DNA of 7,762 nucleotides, taken from assembly GCA_003551785.1 (NCBI GenBank), contig PUNP01000729.1:1-7762 (forward strand). Reading direction: 5' to 3'. The notes beneath the pieces are model-generated. The model was not told the DNA's origin and did no database searches. It worked only from the letters and a program-made list of their open reading frames with translations. Source of the DNA: Candidatus Brocadiaceae bacterium. GTDB taxonomy: Bacteria > Planctomycetota > Brocadiia > SM23-32. Below are positions 1-5,660 of this stretch, piece after piece. Position 1 is the first letter of the stretch, and each line of letters starts with the position of its first letter. A program made the translations under genes and the position numbers.

Positions 1-672
1 TACGACCGGTTCGGCGAGACAATACGGTATTTAACCATAAGAGAACTTCAGAGGTTCATGGATAGTATAGACAACTACGAGCACAAGCTGACGATGAGGA
101 CAATCTACCAGCTCGGCTGCCGTGTGGGGGAATTCGTGAGAATTCAGCTCAAACATCTCGACTTCGGCCGCAGCAGCGTCTATTTCCCGGCGGAAAACAC
201 AAAAACAGGCCACAGGCGAAATTGCTGCCTGCCGCGTGGCCTTATGAACGAGATAAAGAGTAAGCTGCGGCGGGAAGCCCGGATGAACAAGACGGATGAG
301 AAGATAAAAAATCCCGAGCAGTTTCTTTTCTATCCTCGAGAAAACAGAAAGTCGCCCTATACCGAGAACAGAATCCGCCAGATATTCATGCGTTACGTGG
401 GAAAATCCAGCCTGGACAGAACGTATGCGACAGATACCCGAGGCCGAAGACTGCACGAACTCACCGTACATTCGCTAAGACATTCACATATAATGCATTA
501 TATCCATATTCATCGTCTGCCGCTTGCTATTGTTCAGAAGCAGGTCGGGCACCGGAGCCTGAAAGGCACAAGCGCCTACCTGAAACCTTCTCAAGAAGCC
601 GTCGCCGATGCTTATGAATCAGTGAATCCAATGAAAAACCCAGGTAGAGAGAGTCACTTTTGCGCTCAATAG
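1..672 (+). CDS. Tyrosine recombinase / phage-type integrase, catalytic domain (5' end outside window)
   Basis: The reading frame is open from base 1, so the protein begins upstream of the window; the ATG at 58 is internal, because the 19 residues before it (ending YLTIRELQRFM) match the start of the catalytic domain in this family. The six catalytic positions are visible, numbered from the Met at 58: Arg22 in GCRVGEF, Lys49 in the TKTGHRR turn, His138 and Arg141 in HSLRHSH, His165 in VGHRSL and the nucleophile Tyr174 in SAYLKPS. The family cuts and rejoins DNA at specific sites through a 3'-phosphotyrosine intermediate, carrying out integration, excision or resolution of mobile elements. Nothing suggests inactivation. 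It is XerC/D-like in size but not assignable to a subfamily; no integron-type attC site was seen beside it. It probably marks the edge of a mobile or formerly mobile region. Fold and activity class are secure; the element it moves is unknown. Confidence 0.9.
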   Translation, partial: YDRFGETIRYLTIRELQRFMDSIDNYEHKLTMRTIYQLGCRVGEFVRIQLKHLDFGRSSVYFPAENTKTGHRRNCCLPRGLMNEIKSKLRREARMNKTDEKIKNPEQFLFYPRENRKSPYTENRIRQIFMRYVGKSSLDRTYATDTRGRRLHELTVHSLRHSHIMHYIHIHRLPLAIVQKQVGHRSLKGTSAYLKPSQEAVADAYESVNPMKNPGRESHFCAQ

Positions 673-730
673 TCGATAAAAAAAAACGGAATTTACAACA
701 TAGATGGATATTGCAAATGCCGTTACTGGA

Positions 731-759
731 TTGATTTCGAAGTCTCAATTATGTAATAT
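731..759 (+). promoter_or_regulatory. Possible upstream tandem sigma70-type promoter
   Basis: TTGATT at 731-736 and TAATAT at 754-759 are separated by exactly 17 bp, in an AT-rich stretch after the recombinase gene. It lies about 55 bp upstream of a better promoter in the same direction, so it would be a second, weaker start for the same transcript. AT-rich DNA gives such matches by chance fairly often, hence the low confidence. Confidence 0.3.
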
Positions 760-786
760 ATGAGCAAACCTTGTGTTAAAATGAAT

Positions 787-815
787 TTGACTATTTAGGG
801 ATATCAAACTATAAT
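787..815 (+). promoter_or_regulatory. Strong sigma70-type promoter
   Basis: A -35 box TTGACT (787-792, five of six consensus bases) and a perfect -10 box TATAAT (810-815) are separated by the ideal 17 bp. The predicted start point is near 821-823. That falls at the 5' arm of a stem (822-828) that pairs with 956-962, which supports this being the real start of a structured transcript. The transcript would run into the 58-codon ORF at 1052 and possibly on into the Sel1-repeat gene. Confidence 0.7.
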
Positions 816-821
816 CCCTTC

Positions 822-962
822 ATCTGGTGAAACGGAAGCGGGCAATGCTGGGCTTCCAGCTCGTAGAGCTTACAGCTCGGAGAGAAGCAACCCGCCGGGG
901 GTAGCCTGTCGAAGGAAGCAACGAGAGGAGCATTTGGGTTCGTTAGAGGTCGTCTACCAGGT
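822..962 (+). ncRNA. Candidate structured RNA or structured 5' leader, family not recognised
   Basis: No ORF of note covers this segment, yet it is rich in complementary pieces. A closing stem pairs 822-828 (ATCTGGT) with 956-962 (ACCAGGT), with one G-U. Inside, 838-842 GCGGG pairs with 891-895 CCCGC, 852-856 GCTTC with 884-888 GAAGC, and 858-862 AGCTC with 866-870 GAGCT. A separate hairpin pairs 905-911 CCTGTCG with 922-928 CGAGAGG around a ten-base loop, with one G-G mismatch. The octamer GAAGCAAC occurs at 884-891 and 915-922. The predicted transcription start of the promoter at 787-815 falls at the outer stem. It could be a free small RNA, a cis-regulatory leader for the ORF at 1052, or a remnant of a larger ribozyme-type element. 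No match to tRNA, tmRNA, RNase P, SRP RNA or a common riboswitch was recognised. The folding was done by eye. Confidence 0.45.
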
Positions 963-1051
963 CAACTATATGGATTCACGATCCTTCTGAGATTCGGATT
1001 TATTAAACACAGCATGAGAAAAAAGCTGCTGCACCCAACAGGAGGAAGAAC

Positions 1052-1228
1052 ATGGAGATTCATTTTCTCAAACATAAAGATGGTAGCATTGACTTCATTG
1101 CTCTGCTTCGTAGCGATTCGGTCCATTATGTTTGGTGCCTCAAAGAGGCTTTAAAGGGGCTCCAGCCTGACCAAATGCCAGAAGAAGTGATAACTTGGGA
1201 ACCACAACAGCGTCGCAAAACTTACTGA
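1052..1228 (+). CDS. Small hypothetical protein, 58 aa
   Basis: The ORF starts at ATG 1052, preceded by a strong ribosome binding site, GGAGGAAG at 1041-1048, three bases before the ATG, and ends at TGA 1226-1228. The protein begins MEIHFLKHKDGSIDFIALLR and ends in a basic QQRRKTY. It has a short hydrophobic patch (FIALL), a VHYVWCL segment that could be a beta-strand or helix, and an acidic-proline stretch (QPDQMPEEV). There is no signal peptide and no recognised domain. It is the first ORF downstream of the strong promoter at 787-815 and the candidate RNA, so it may be controlled by that leader. Its 3' end overlaps the longest possible form of the Sel1-repeat ORF, which is open from TTG 1195. 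It may be a real small protein or the intact head of a decayed gene; the ribosome binding site favours the former. Confidence 0.5.
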   Translation: MEIHFLKHKDGSIDFIALLRSDSVHYVWCLKEALKGLQPDQMPEEVITWEPQQRRKTY

Positions 1229-1302
1229 CTGACGACGGCCTGTACCAAAAGCATACAAACACCGCGCTTTATACTGAAAATACTCCAAACCGGATCAAAT
1301 CA

Positions 1303-2274
1303 ATGTTTCTACTGATGGCATTAAATAGCGATAACACTGAAGGCATCAAGCGGGACAGGGCCGATACGTTCAGACGCTGTCGCAAGGCCGCAGAAGGGGG
1401 AGATGCGGGCGCCCGACGCGATCTCGGTTGGATGTATGCGACAGGCGACGGCACCGATCGGAATTACGGCGAAGCGGAAAAGTGGTTTCGTAAGGCGGCA
1501 GAGCAGGGCGATGCTGATGCGCAGAACTGCATTGGCCGTATGTATTCTGCCGGTATAGGTGTAGAGCAGGACTATGCCGAGGCCTTGAAATGGTACCGTA
1601 AATCTGCCGGGCAGGGATACCCAGAAGCTCAACGCAACCTCGGCATCATGTATGATGAGGGAAAAGGCATCACCGAGAATAAAGTCGAAGCAGTCAACTG
1701 GTACCGCAAGGCTGCTGAACAAGGTTATGCGATGGCTCAGTTTGACCTCGGTGAAATGTATGATTGTGGAGAAGACGTTTCTGAGGACTTGTCCGAGGCT
1801 GTCAAATGGTATCGCAAAGCCGCTGAACAGGAGCATGTTGAGGCCCAGCACAGTCTCGGCTGGATGTATAAAAAAGGTGTCGGCGTAGAGCAGGACCATG
1901 CCGAGGCCGTCAAATGGTATCGCAGGGCCGCCGAACAGGGGCATATCGAGGCTCAGTTTGCTCTCGGCTGGATGTATGCCACCGGCGACGGTGTTGTGCC
2001 GGACGAAACAGAATCCGTCAAATGGTACCGCAAGGCCGCCGAGCAGGGGGATTGGGATGCCCAGAGCTGTCTGGGCGACATTTATTATCGTGGTGAAGGG
2101 GGTATTTCCCAGGACTATTCTGAAGCTGCGAAGTGGTACCTCAAAGCCGCCATGCAGGGCCAGACACACGCTCAGTGCCGTCTGGGCCAGATGTATGCCA
2201 ACGGAAACGGAGTCGCCCGGGACAAGGCCGAGTCGGAAAAATGGTTTCGTAAGGTTCAAGAGCAGACCCGGTAA
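1303..2274 (+). CDS. Sel1-repeat (SLR, TPR-like) protein, eight repeats plus a partial ninth
   Basis: From ATG 1303 the protein has 323 residues. Repeat starts are near residues 22, 58, 94, 130, 166, 202, 238 and 275, with a partial ninth from 311 (SEKWFRKVQEQTR). Each repeat is 36 residues (the seventh 37) with the pattern A-x-K-W-Y-R-K-A-A-E-Q-G, A-Q-x-x-L-G-x-M-Y and a G-x-G turn. Such repeats stack as helical pairs and act as protein-binding scaffolds. Most bacterial Sel1 proteins known are exported or in signalling complexes, but no signal peptide is visible here, so this form appears cytoplasmic. The frame is open back to TTG 1195 with no strong ribosome binding site (GAAGAAG at 1181-1187); ATG 1303 has only a weak GGA at 1292-1294. 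The start is therefore uncertain; ATG 1303 was chosen because 1195-1228 overlaps the preceding ORF. The binding partner is unknown. Confidence 0.85.
   Translation: MFLLMALNSDNTEGIKRDRADTFRRCRKAAEGGDAGARRDLGWMYATGDGTDRNYGEAEKWFRKAAEQGDADAQNCIGRMYSAGIGVEQDYAEALKWYRKSAGQGYPEAQRNLGIMYDEGKGITENKVEAVNWYRKAAEQGYAMAQFDLGEMYDCGEDVSEDLSEAVKWYRKAAEQEHVEAQHSLGWMYKKGVGVEQDHAEAVKWYRRAAEQGHIEAQFALGWMYATGDGVVPDETESVKWYRKAAEQGDWDAQSCLGDIYYRGEGGISQDYSEAAKWYLKAAMQGQTHAQCRLGQMYANGNGVARDKAESEKWFRKVQEQTR
1366..2235 (+). repeat. 108-bp tandem coding repeats (Sel1 modules)
   Basis: The Sel1 modules are also visible as DNA repeats. The GTCAAATGGTA segment recurs at 1801, 1909 and 2017, exactly 108 bp apart. GTAGAGCAGGAC followed by ATGCCGAGGCC recurs at 1561 and 1885, three units (324 bp) apart. 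The GGATGTATGC segment near 1430 returns about 540 bp (five units) later. Near-identity at the DNA level points to fairly recent duplication, and copy number may vary between strains through slippage or recombination. Confidence 0.8.
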
Positions 2275-2279
2275 GGAAC

Positions 2280-2315
2280 TAATTCTTTTTCAAGACAAAG
2301 CTTGAAAAAGAATTA
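2280..2315. repeat. Perfect 15-bp inverted repeat, possible terminator of the Sel1 gene
   Basis: Six bases after the Sel1 stop codon, TAATTCTTTTTCAAG (2280-2294) pairs perfectly with CTTGAAAAAGAATTA (2301-2315) around a six-base loop ACAAAG. The position suggests transcription termination. However, the stem is AT-rich and no T-tract follows on either strand, so it is not a classic intrinsic terminator. It could instead protect the mRNA 3' end or be a protein-binding palindrome. Confidence 0.5.
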
Positions 2316-2354
2316 ATAAAACGGCATACGGCAAAAGGCAATACTCTGTGAGTG

Positions 2355-2376
2355 CATCGACAATTCTTTGTCGATG
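2355..2376. repeat. Perfect 9-bp hairpin upstream of the PcfJ-like gene
   Basis: CATCGACAA (2355-2363) and TTGTCGATG (2368-2376) are exact reverse complements around a four-base loop TTCT. It sits 32 bp before the ATG at 2408, within the leader of the next gene, and could be an RNA hairpin affecting translation or an operator-like palindrome. Which of these holds cannot be told from sequence alone. Confidence 0.4.
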
Positions 2377-2407
2377 AAGCGATTAATAGCGTTTGTGATT
2401 GAGGAAT

Positions 2408-3673
2408 ATGGAACAGGAAAAATTCAGAAAAACTAAATCAGGCACGATTTTCAAGCCGGAAACCGGTACACTCTACGATTTTTGCTATGATCGTATTAAA
2501 GTGATGCGTGGCTGGCCTGAGCCGTTGGCATGGAGGAAAACGAGAAAAAAACCGATCTGGATTTGTTGCCGGCCGCAGATATCGAAAACGCCCGTAAATG
2601 ACCTTGACGGCCGCATACGCCAGCTGGAAAACCCTTATCAAGAAAGATGTCAGACCCTTCTCCCTTTCTTCGATCCGCCTGATGTGCCCAGATCGAATCG
2701 CGCCCAGCTTGCATGGTTCAAATGGTTCAATACGATTCCGAGGGACGTGCGCCGGCTTATGGCACCTTTTTCTTCACGACAATGGCATATGCTGTCCTTT
2801 CTGGCCCGCTGCGGCCCGGCTGCCGCCGACCTGACAGAATCCAATCCCGCGCTCGCATTTGCACTTGCATCCAACTGGGTCTATCACAAACCGCCCGTGC
2901 AGCGTCCACTGAGGTCGGTGAGGGCGCTTCTCAACAAAAAGCAGCGTCATATCCTCACCTGGCTGGGATTCCCCGGGACCGAGGCCGCACGCAGAGTATT
3001 TGCAAAAATTCCTCCACCATCCGTCAATATTTCCGGGCTTTTCTACGTTGGTGAGGCCATAAAAGACCCCCAAGTGGCCAAAACCCTGTCTCACCTTCAG
3101 CGCCTGAACGCCGGGGCAATAAGGATTGCCACCGATCCCGAATTCCTGTCATTTGCCTCTTTCAACCTTCTGGAGGAGGTAGCTCACCGGCGGAACGAGG
3201 ATAGAAGGCCCCGGGCTGCTTATCTGCTGCGGGACAGCCTGAATATGCATCGGCTTCTCTTTCCGGGCGACAAAAAATTTCGGCCTGTACGCAGCCTTTC
3301 ACGACTCGCTGAACTCCACGATTCGTTGATAGAGGATTTGAACAGGGCTCATGTCAACAATACAGGCGTTCCTTTTCCTCCGCCGCCGGTCGAGGGGACC
3401 GAACAGATCGTGCCTATCACGACCGAACGGGAGCTGGTGGAAGAAGGCAGGATTCAGCATAACTGCGTGGCCTCTTATGCTGACCAGGTGGCGGTGCAGC
3501 AAAGGGTTTATATCTACCGTGTGCTGACGCCGCAGGAGCACTGTACGCTGGCGATCCGGAGGAGGCAAAATACCTGGACGGTTTCTGAATTGATGCGTAC
3601 CTGCAACGAAACTCCTTCGCCCGAGACGCACCGGATAGTCAGGAGTTGGATGGCAGGCGCAATCGCCGGCTGA
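2408..3673 (+). CDS. PcfJ-like protein
   Basis: From ATG 2408 the protein has 421 residues. The C-terminal part carries the PcfJ-type signature: ELVEEGRIQHNCVASYADQV from about residue 342, with His351 and Cys353, then IYRVLTPQEHCTLAIRR, followed by a strand-turn TWTVSELM. The family is named after a protein of the enterococcal conjugative plasmid pCF10 and occurs in plasmids, phages and islands; its biochemical role is not established. The N-terminal two thirds is basic and rich in Arg, Trp and Pro, with helical stretches and no recognised domain. The frame is also open to TTG 2399, but GAGGA at 2401-2405 lies before ATG 2408, although unusually close, so ATG is preferred. No conjugation genes are seen nearby, so the link to transfer is unproven here. 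Base composition is GC-richer than the operon to its right. Confidence 0.7.
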   Translation: MEQEKFRKTKSGTIFKPETGTLYDFCYDRIKVMRGWPEPLAWRKTRKKPIWICCRPQISKTPVNDLDGRIRQLENPYQERCQTLLPFFDPPDVPRSNRAQLAWFKWFNTIPRDVRRLMAPFSSRQWHMLSFLARCGPAAADLTESNPALAFALASNWVYHKPPVQRPLRSVRALLNKKQRHILTWLGFPGTEAARRVFAKIPPPSVNISGLFYVGEAIKDPQVAKTLSHLQRLNAGAIRIATDPEFLSFASFNLLEEVAHRRNEDRRPRAAYLLRDSLNMHRLLFPGDKKFRPVRSLSRLAELHDSLIEDLNRAHVNNTGVPFPPPPVEGTEQIVPITTERELVEEGRIQHNCVASYADQVAVQQRVYIYRVLTPQEHCTLAIRRRQNTWTVSELMRTCNETPSPETHRIVRSWMAGAIAG

Positions 3674-3866
3674 AATTTGAATGGCTTCTGAGGCTCCTGA
3701 ACACAAAGATTCTATTTTCTAATCGTCATGCGTTACATCGTATTGGATTCGGCATCCAGCAAATGATGAGGCCTCTGCTCACGCTTGCACTGAAAATACA
3801 TATCGATGAGCTGCTCAAAAAAGGTGGAGAAGAAGGCAAGGAGGCAAAAAACATTGCGCAAGACCT

Positions 3867-4175
3867 CTATTTGTTGATAAACACAAACTTGATGGCTCTT
3901 ATATCTTGCCAAAGGACATAGTTAATGATATCGTCCCCCAAGCTGTCATGATAAAACAAAACGAGCAGATCATCGGAGTCTAATCGTACTCGGTTGCCCT
4001 TTAGTCCTGCAAAATTAGAACCTCTATCCACTTCCTGTCTGACATCTTTAACGAGAACTTCGACATACCCTTTCCCTTTCTTACCGTCTTTCTCCTTGAG
4101 AACGTATGTCCCGTCGTTTTCAACAGGGCTGGTATGTGCTTTGATAACAACCTCAATCCACGTTGACTTTGTCAT
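3867..4175 (-). CDS. Hypothetical protein, 102 aa, divergent from the Ycf46-type operon
   Basis: This gene reads leftward from ATG at 4175-4173 to TAG at 3869-3867. A near-perfect ribosome binding site, GGAGGAA (complement of 4181-4187), lies five bases before the start, which is strong evidence that it is real. The protein begins MTKSTWIEVVIKAHTSPVEN and appears beta-rich, with alternating short hydrophobic strands and charged turns (GTYVLKEKDGKKGKG, YVEVLVKDV, DDLLVLFYHD) and an aromatic tail ending KFVFINK. There is no signal peptide, transmembrane helix or helix-turn-helix. No family was recognised. It shares an intergenic region of 129 bp with the rightward operon, so shared regulation is plausible, but the protein does not look like a typical DNA-binding regulator. 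Confidence 0.7.
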   Translation of the reverse strand: MTKSTWIEVVIKAHTSPVENDGTYVLKEKDGKKGKGYVEVLVKDVRQEVDRGSNFAGLKGNRVRLDSDDLLVLFYHDSLGDDIINYVLWQDIRAIKFVFINK

Positions 4176-4180
4176 TTTGC

Positions 4181-4187
4181 TTCCTCC
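4181..4187 (-). promoter_or_regulatory. Ribosome binding site of the leftward 102-aa gene
   Basis: Read on the minus strand this is GGAGGAA, followed by GCAAA and then the ATG. It fixes the start codon at 4175 and is the main argument that the minus-strand ORF is translated. Confidence 0.75.
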
Positions 4188-4207
4188 GCATTAAAAGGAA
4201 AAATAGT

Positions 4208-4218
4208 TGCTATATAAT
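4208..4218 (+). promoter_or_regulatory. Possible extended -10 promoter for the Ycf46-type operon
   Basis: TGCTATATAAT contains an extended -10 (TG-N before TATATA) and also an exact TATAAT at 4213-4218. No good -35 box is found 17 bp upstream, as expected for an extended -10 promoter. It lies about 90 bp before the first gene. The same AT-rich stretch read on the other strand (ATATTATATA) could serve the leftward gene. The similar decamers TCGGAATCAT (4220-4229) and CCGAAATCAC (4250-4259), 30 bp apart, are weak candidates for operator half-sites. Confidence 0.4.
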
Positions 4219-4289
4219 ATCGGAATCATGGACGGTTTTTTGAGTATGCCCGAAATCACGGCCTTTTGATACGCAATTTTATAATTAAA

Positions 4290-4296
4290 GGGAGGA
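4290..4296 (+). promoter_or_regulatory. Ribosome binding site that fixes the start at 4305
   Basis: GGGAGGA lies eight bases before ATG 4305. The reading frame is open further back to TTG 4266, but that codon has no ribosome binding site and the sequence between would encode part of this one, so ATG 4305 is the start. Confidence 0.75.
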
Positions 4297-4304
4297 ACAA
4301 TCAA

Positions 4305-5186
4305 ATGGAAGAAATAGGCAAATTGCTTGGCGCTCTGATCGCCGGCATTATTATTGCCGCAGTCGTGATTTGGGTTTTTATATTTATAGTTTTGCCGATG
4401 TGGATGATGTATTTACTAAGCAGGACTTTTTGCCGGCAGGTCAATGCTTATAAGTTCGTCCTCAAAACTAAAATAGTGCTTACGCTAATCGGCCTTGTCT
4501 CAATAGGTATATCTGCATTATCAGTCATTTCAGCCGGAGTTGATACCTGGTTTGCTTTAATATTTTATGTCGTTCTGAGTTCCGTTACCACGTTCTTAAT
4601 ACTTTCCGTTTTGACTCTCGGCATCTGGGCATTTGCAAAGAAAGCACCATTTATTAAAAGAAAATATTGCTTGAAATCTAAAAGGGCAAGAGTCAGAAGA
4701 AAGATAAAGAGAGCGCACAGAGCCATTGAAACCAAAGAAAATGATAATCATAAGTTGGAGCAGAGATTCGGCAGGATAATTGCCGCCCGGCAAACTCTCA
4801 AGCAGTGCCTGAATGAATTATGCAAATTCGATGCTCAGAGCTATACCGTAAAGCGGCGTGAAATGGAAAGAAGGATAAAAAAGATGGATAAAGAACAAAA
4901 GAGGAATCTAAAACATGACCTTACACGTGAATTGAAAAAACGGGGAAAAAAACAAGAAGGCCGGGCTGTTGGGGAGGCCATTCAGCTCTGCCTGCTTAAA
5001 ATGGATGAATTAAATGGTCCGACCTTTAACCCGTACAGCAGCTTCGAAGCGAACAGACAGGAAATTGTCAATACGCAGAGAAATTTATCACATCTTCAGC
5101 AGGTGAAAACAGACATGGACAAAAAGTTTAATGTGAACGAAAATAATTACAGGAACTTTGTTGCGTCCGGAATCGTGCTGAACTGA
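4305..5186 (+). CDS. Membrane protein with three transmembrane helices and a long charged helical cytoplasmic tail
   Basis: The 293-residue protein has hydrophobic segments at about residues 7-38 (including LIAGIIIAAVVIWVFIFIVL), 55-77 and 81-111. Basic residues in the 40-56 loop and after 112 favour a topology with the N-terminus outside and the C-terminus in the cytoplasm. Residues 118-225 are strongly charged and helical (KSKRARVRRKIKRAHRAIE, RREMERRIKKMDKEQKRN), likely coiled coil, and a second helical stretch covers roughly 248-275. No enzymatic motif or known family was recognised. It opens the operon, 29 bp before the DUF1257 gene. A reasonable inference is that it anchors the ATPase or its partners at the membrane through the cytoplasmic tail. 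It could also be an effector that acts on the membrane; the sequence does not decide. Confidence 0.8.
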   Translation: MEEIGKLLGALIAGIIIAAVVIWVFIFIVLPMWMMYLLSRTFCRQVNAYKFVLKTKIVLTLIGLVSIGISALSVISAGVDTWFALIFYVVLSSVTTFLILSVLTLGIWAFAKKAPFIKRKYCLKSKRARVRRKIKRAHRAIETKENDNHKLEQRFGRIIAARQTLKQCLNELCKFDAQSYTVKRREMERRIKKMDKEQKRNLKHDLTRELKKRGKKQEGRAVGEAIQLCLLKMDELNGPTFNPYSSFEANRQEIVNTQRNLSHLQQVKTDMDKKFNVNENNYRNFVASGIVLN

Positions 5187-5215
5187 AACAACTCTAAAAC
5201 AATGGAGGGTATCTT

Positions 5216-5659
5216 ATGAGTATTGTTGCAAGTTATAAGACGACAATCAGGTTGCCGAAAACGCAGTTGGAAGCGCGTCAGGGGAATATCAAAGAAACCC
5301 CGTGTTTTGACATACTCCGTCTTGCCATGAAGAAAGTGATCAAAGACAGAGGAGGAAAAATTGACAGCACCTATACCGATAATGAGGGGAAAAATAGAGA
5401 ATGCCTGATATCCGCCAGAACCGCCGGGTTCCGAAGAGGAGTTGGTGCAACGGTCGAAAAAGATGGACGACTGACTTTTTTATACGATTCTTACGGCGAT
5501 TCCAGGGCTATTGCCGGAGATATATGTGATGAAATCAACCATAATTACAACGTTATAGCTGTGATGAGAGCCCAAAAAAAACTCGGTTTCAACGTCAGGA
5601 TCGAGGATGAAAAGTCCAATTCAAAAGGCAAAATAACTACACTTACGGGGGTGCGATAA
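5216..5659 (+). CDS. DUF1257 / Ycf35-family protein
   Basis: The 147-residue protein starts at ATG 5216 after GGAGGG at 5204-5209. It has the layout of DUF1257 proteins: an N-terminal strand (MSIVASYKTTIRL), a helix with FDILRLAMKKV, a central strand-rich part with FRRGVGATVEKDGRLTFLYD, then a helix (AIAGDICDEINHNYNVIAVM) and the characteristic close KKLGFNVRIEDE followed by a G-K-I-T strand. Ycf35 is named from red-algal plastid genomes and is common in cyanobacteria and in scattered other bacteria; its biochemical function is unknown. Its stop and the next start are separated by a single base. Members are often encoded with a DUF2997 protein and a Ycf46-type ATPase, as here, which supports the assignment. 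It has no transmembrane helix and is presumably cytosolic. Confidence 0.7.
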   Translation: MSIVASYKTTIRLPKTQLEARQGNIKETPCFDILRLAMKKVIKDRGGKIDSTYTDNEGKNRECLISARTAGFRRGVGATVEKDGRLTFLYDSYGDSRAIAGDICDEINHNYNVIAVMRAQKKLGFNVRIEDEKSNSKGKITTLTGVR

Positions 5660-5660
5660 C

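Noticed and set aside
822..962. Integron attC site, tRNA, tmRNA or RNase P RNA as explanations for the folded segment.
   Set aside because: GTTAGAG near 942 does not fit the attC core and has no matching inverse core; no tRNA arms with TTCGA loop, no tmRNA ends and no RNase P core motifs were found.
1321..2259. Long open frame on the minus strand opposite the Sel1-repeat gene, and shorter plus-strand ORFs in the other frames.
   Set aside because: These are shadows produced by the periodic repeats of the Sel1 gene; repeated codons keep stop codons out of other frames. No ribosome binding sites.
3646..3921. Plus-strand ORF of 91 codons overlapping the end of the PcfJ-like gene and the end of the leftward gene; its later part (ATG 3763 or 3766 on) has an amphipathic, charged helix-like sequence.
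   Set aside because: It starts at TTG inside another gene, neither TTG nor the internal ATGs have a ribosome binding site, and its last 55 bases overlap a minus-strand gene with much better start signals. The 3766-3866 part could be a gene remnant, but there is no positive evidence.
4228..4269. Thirteen-codon ORF (MDGFLSMPEITAF) between the putative promoter and the operon.
   Set aside because: No convincing ribosome binding site and no attenuator-like hairpin follows, so a leader peptide cannot be supported.
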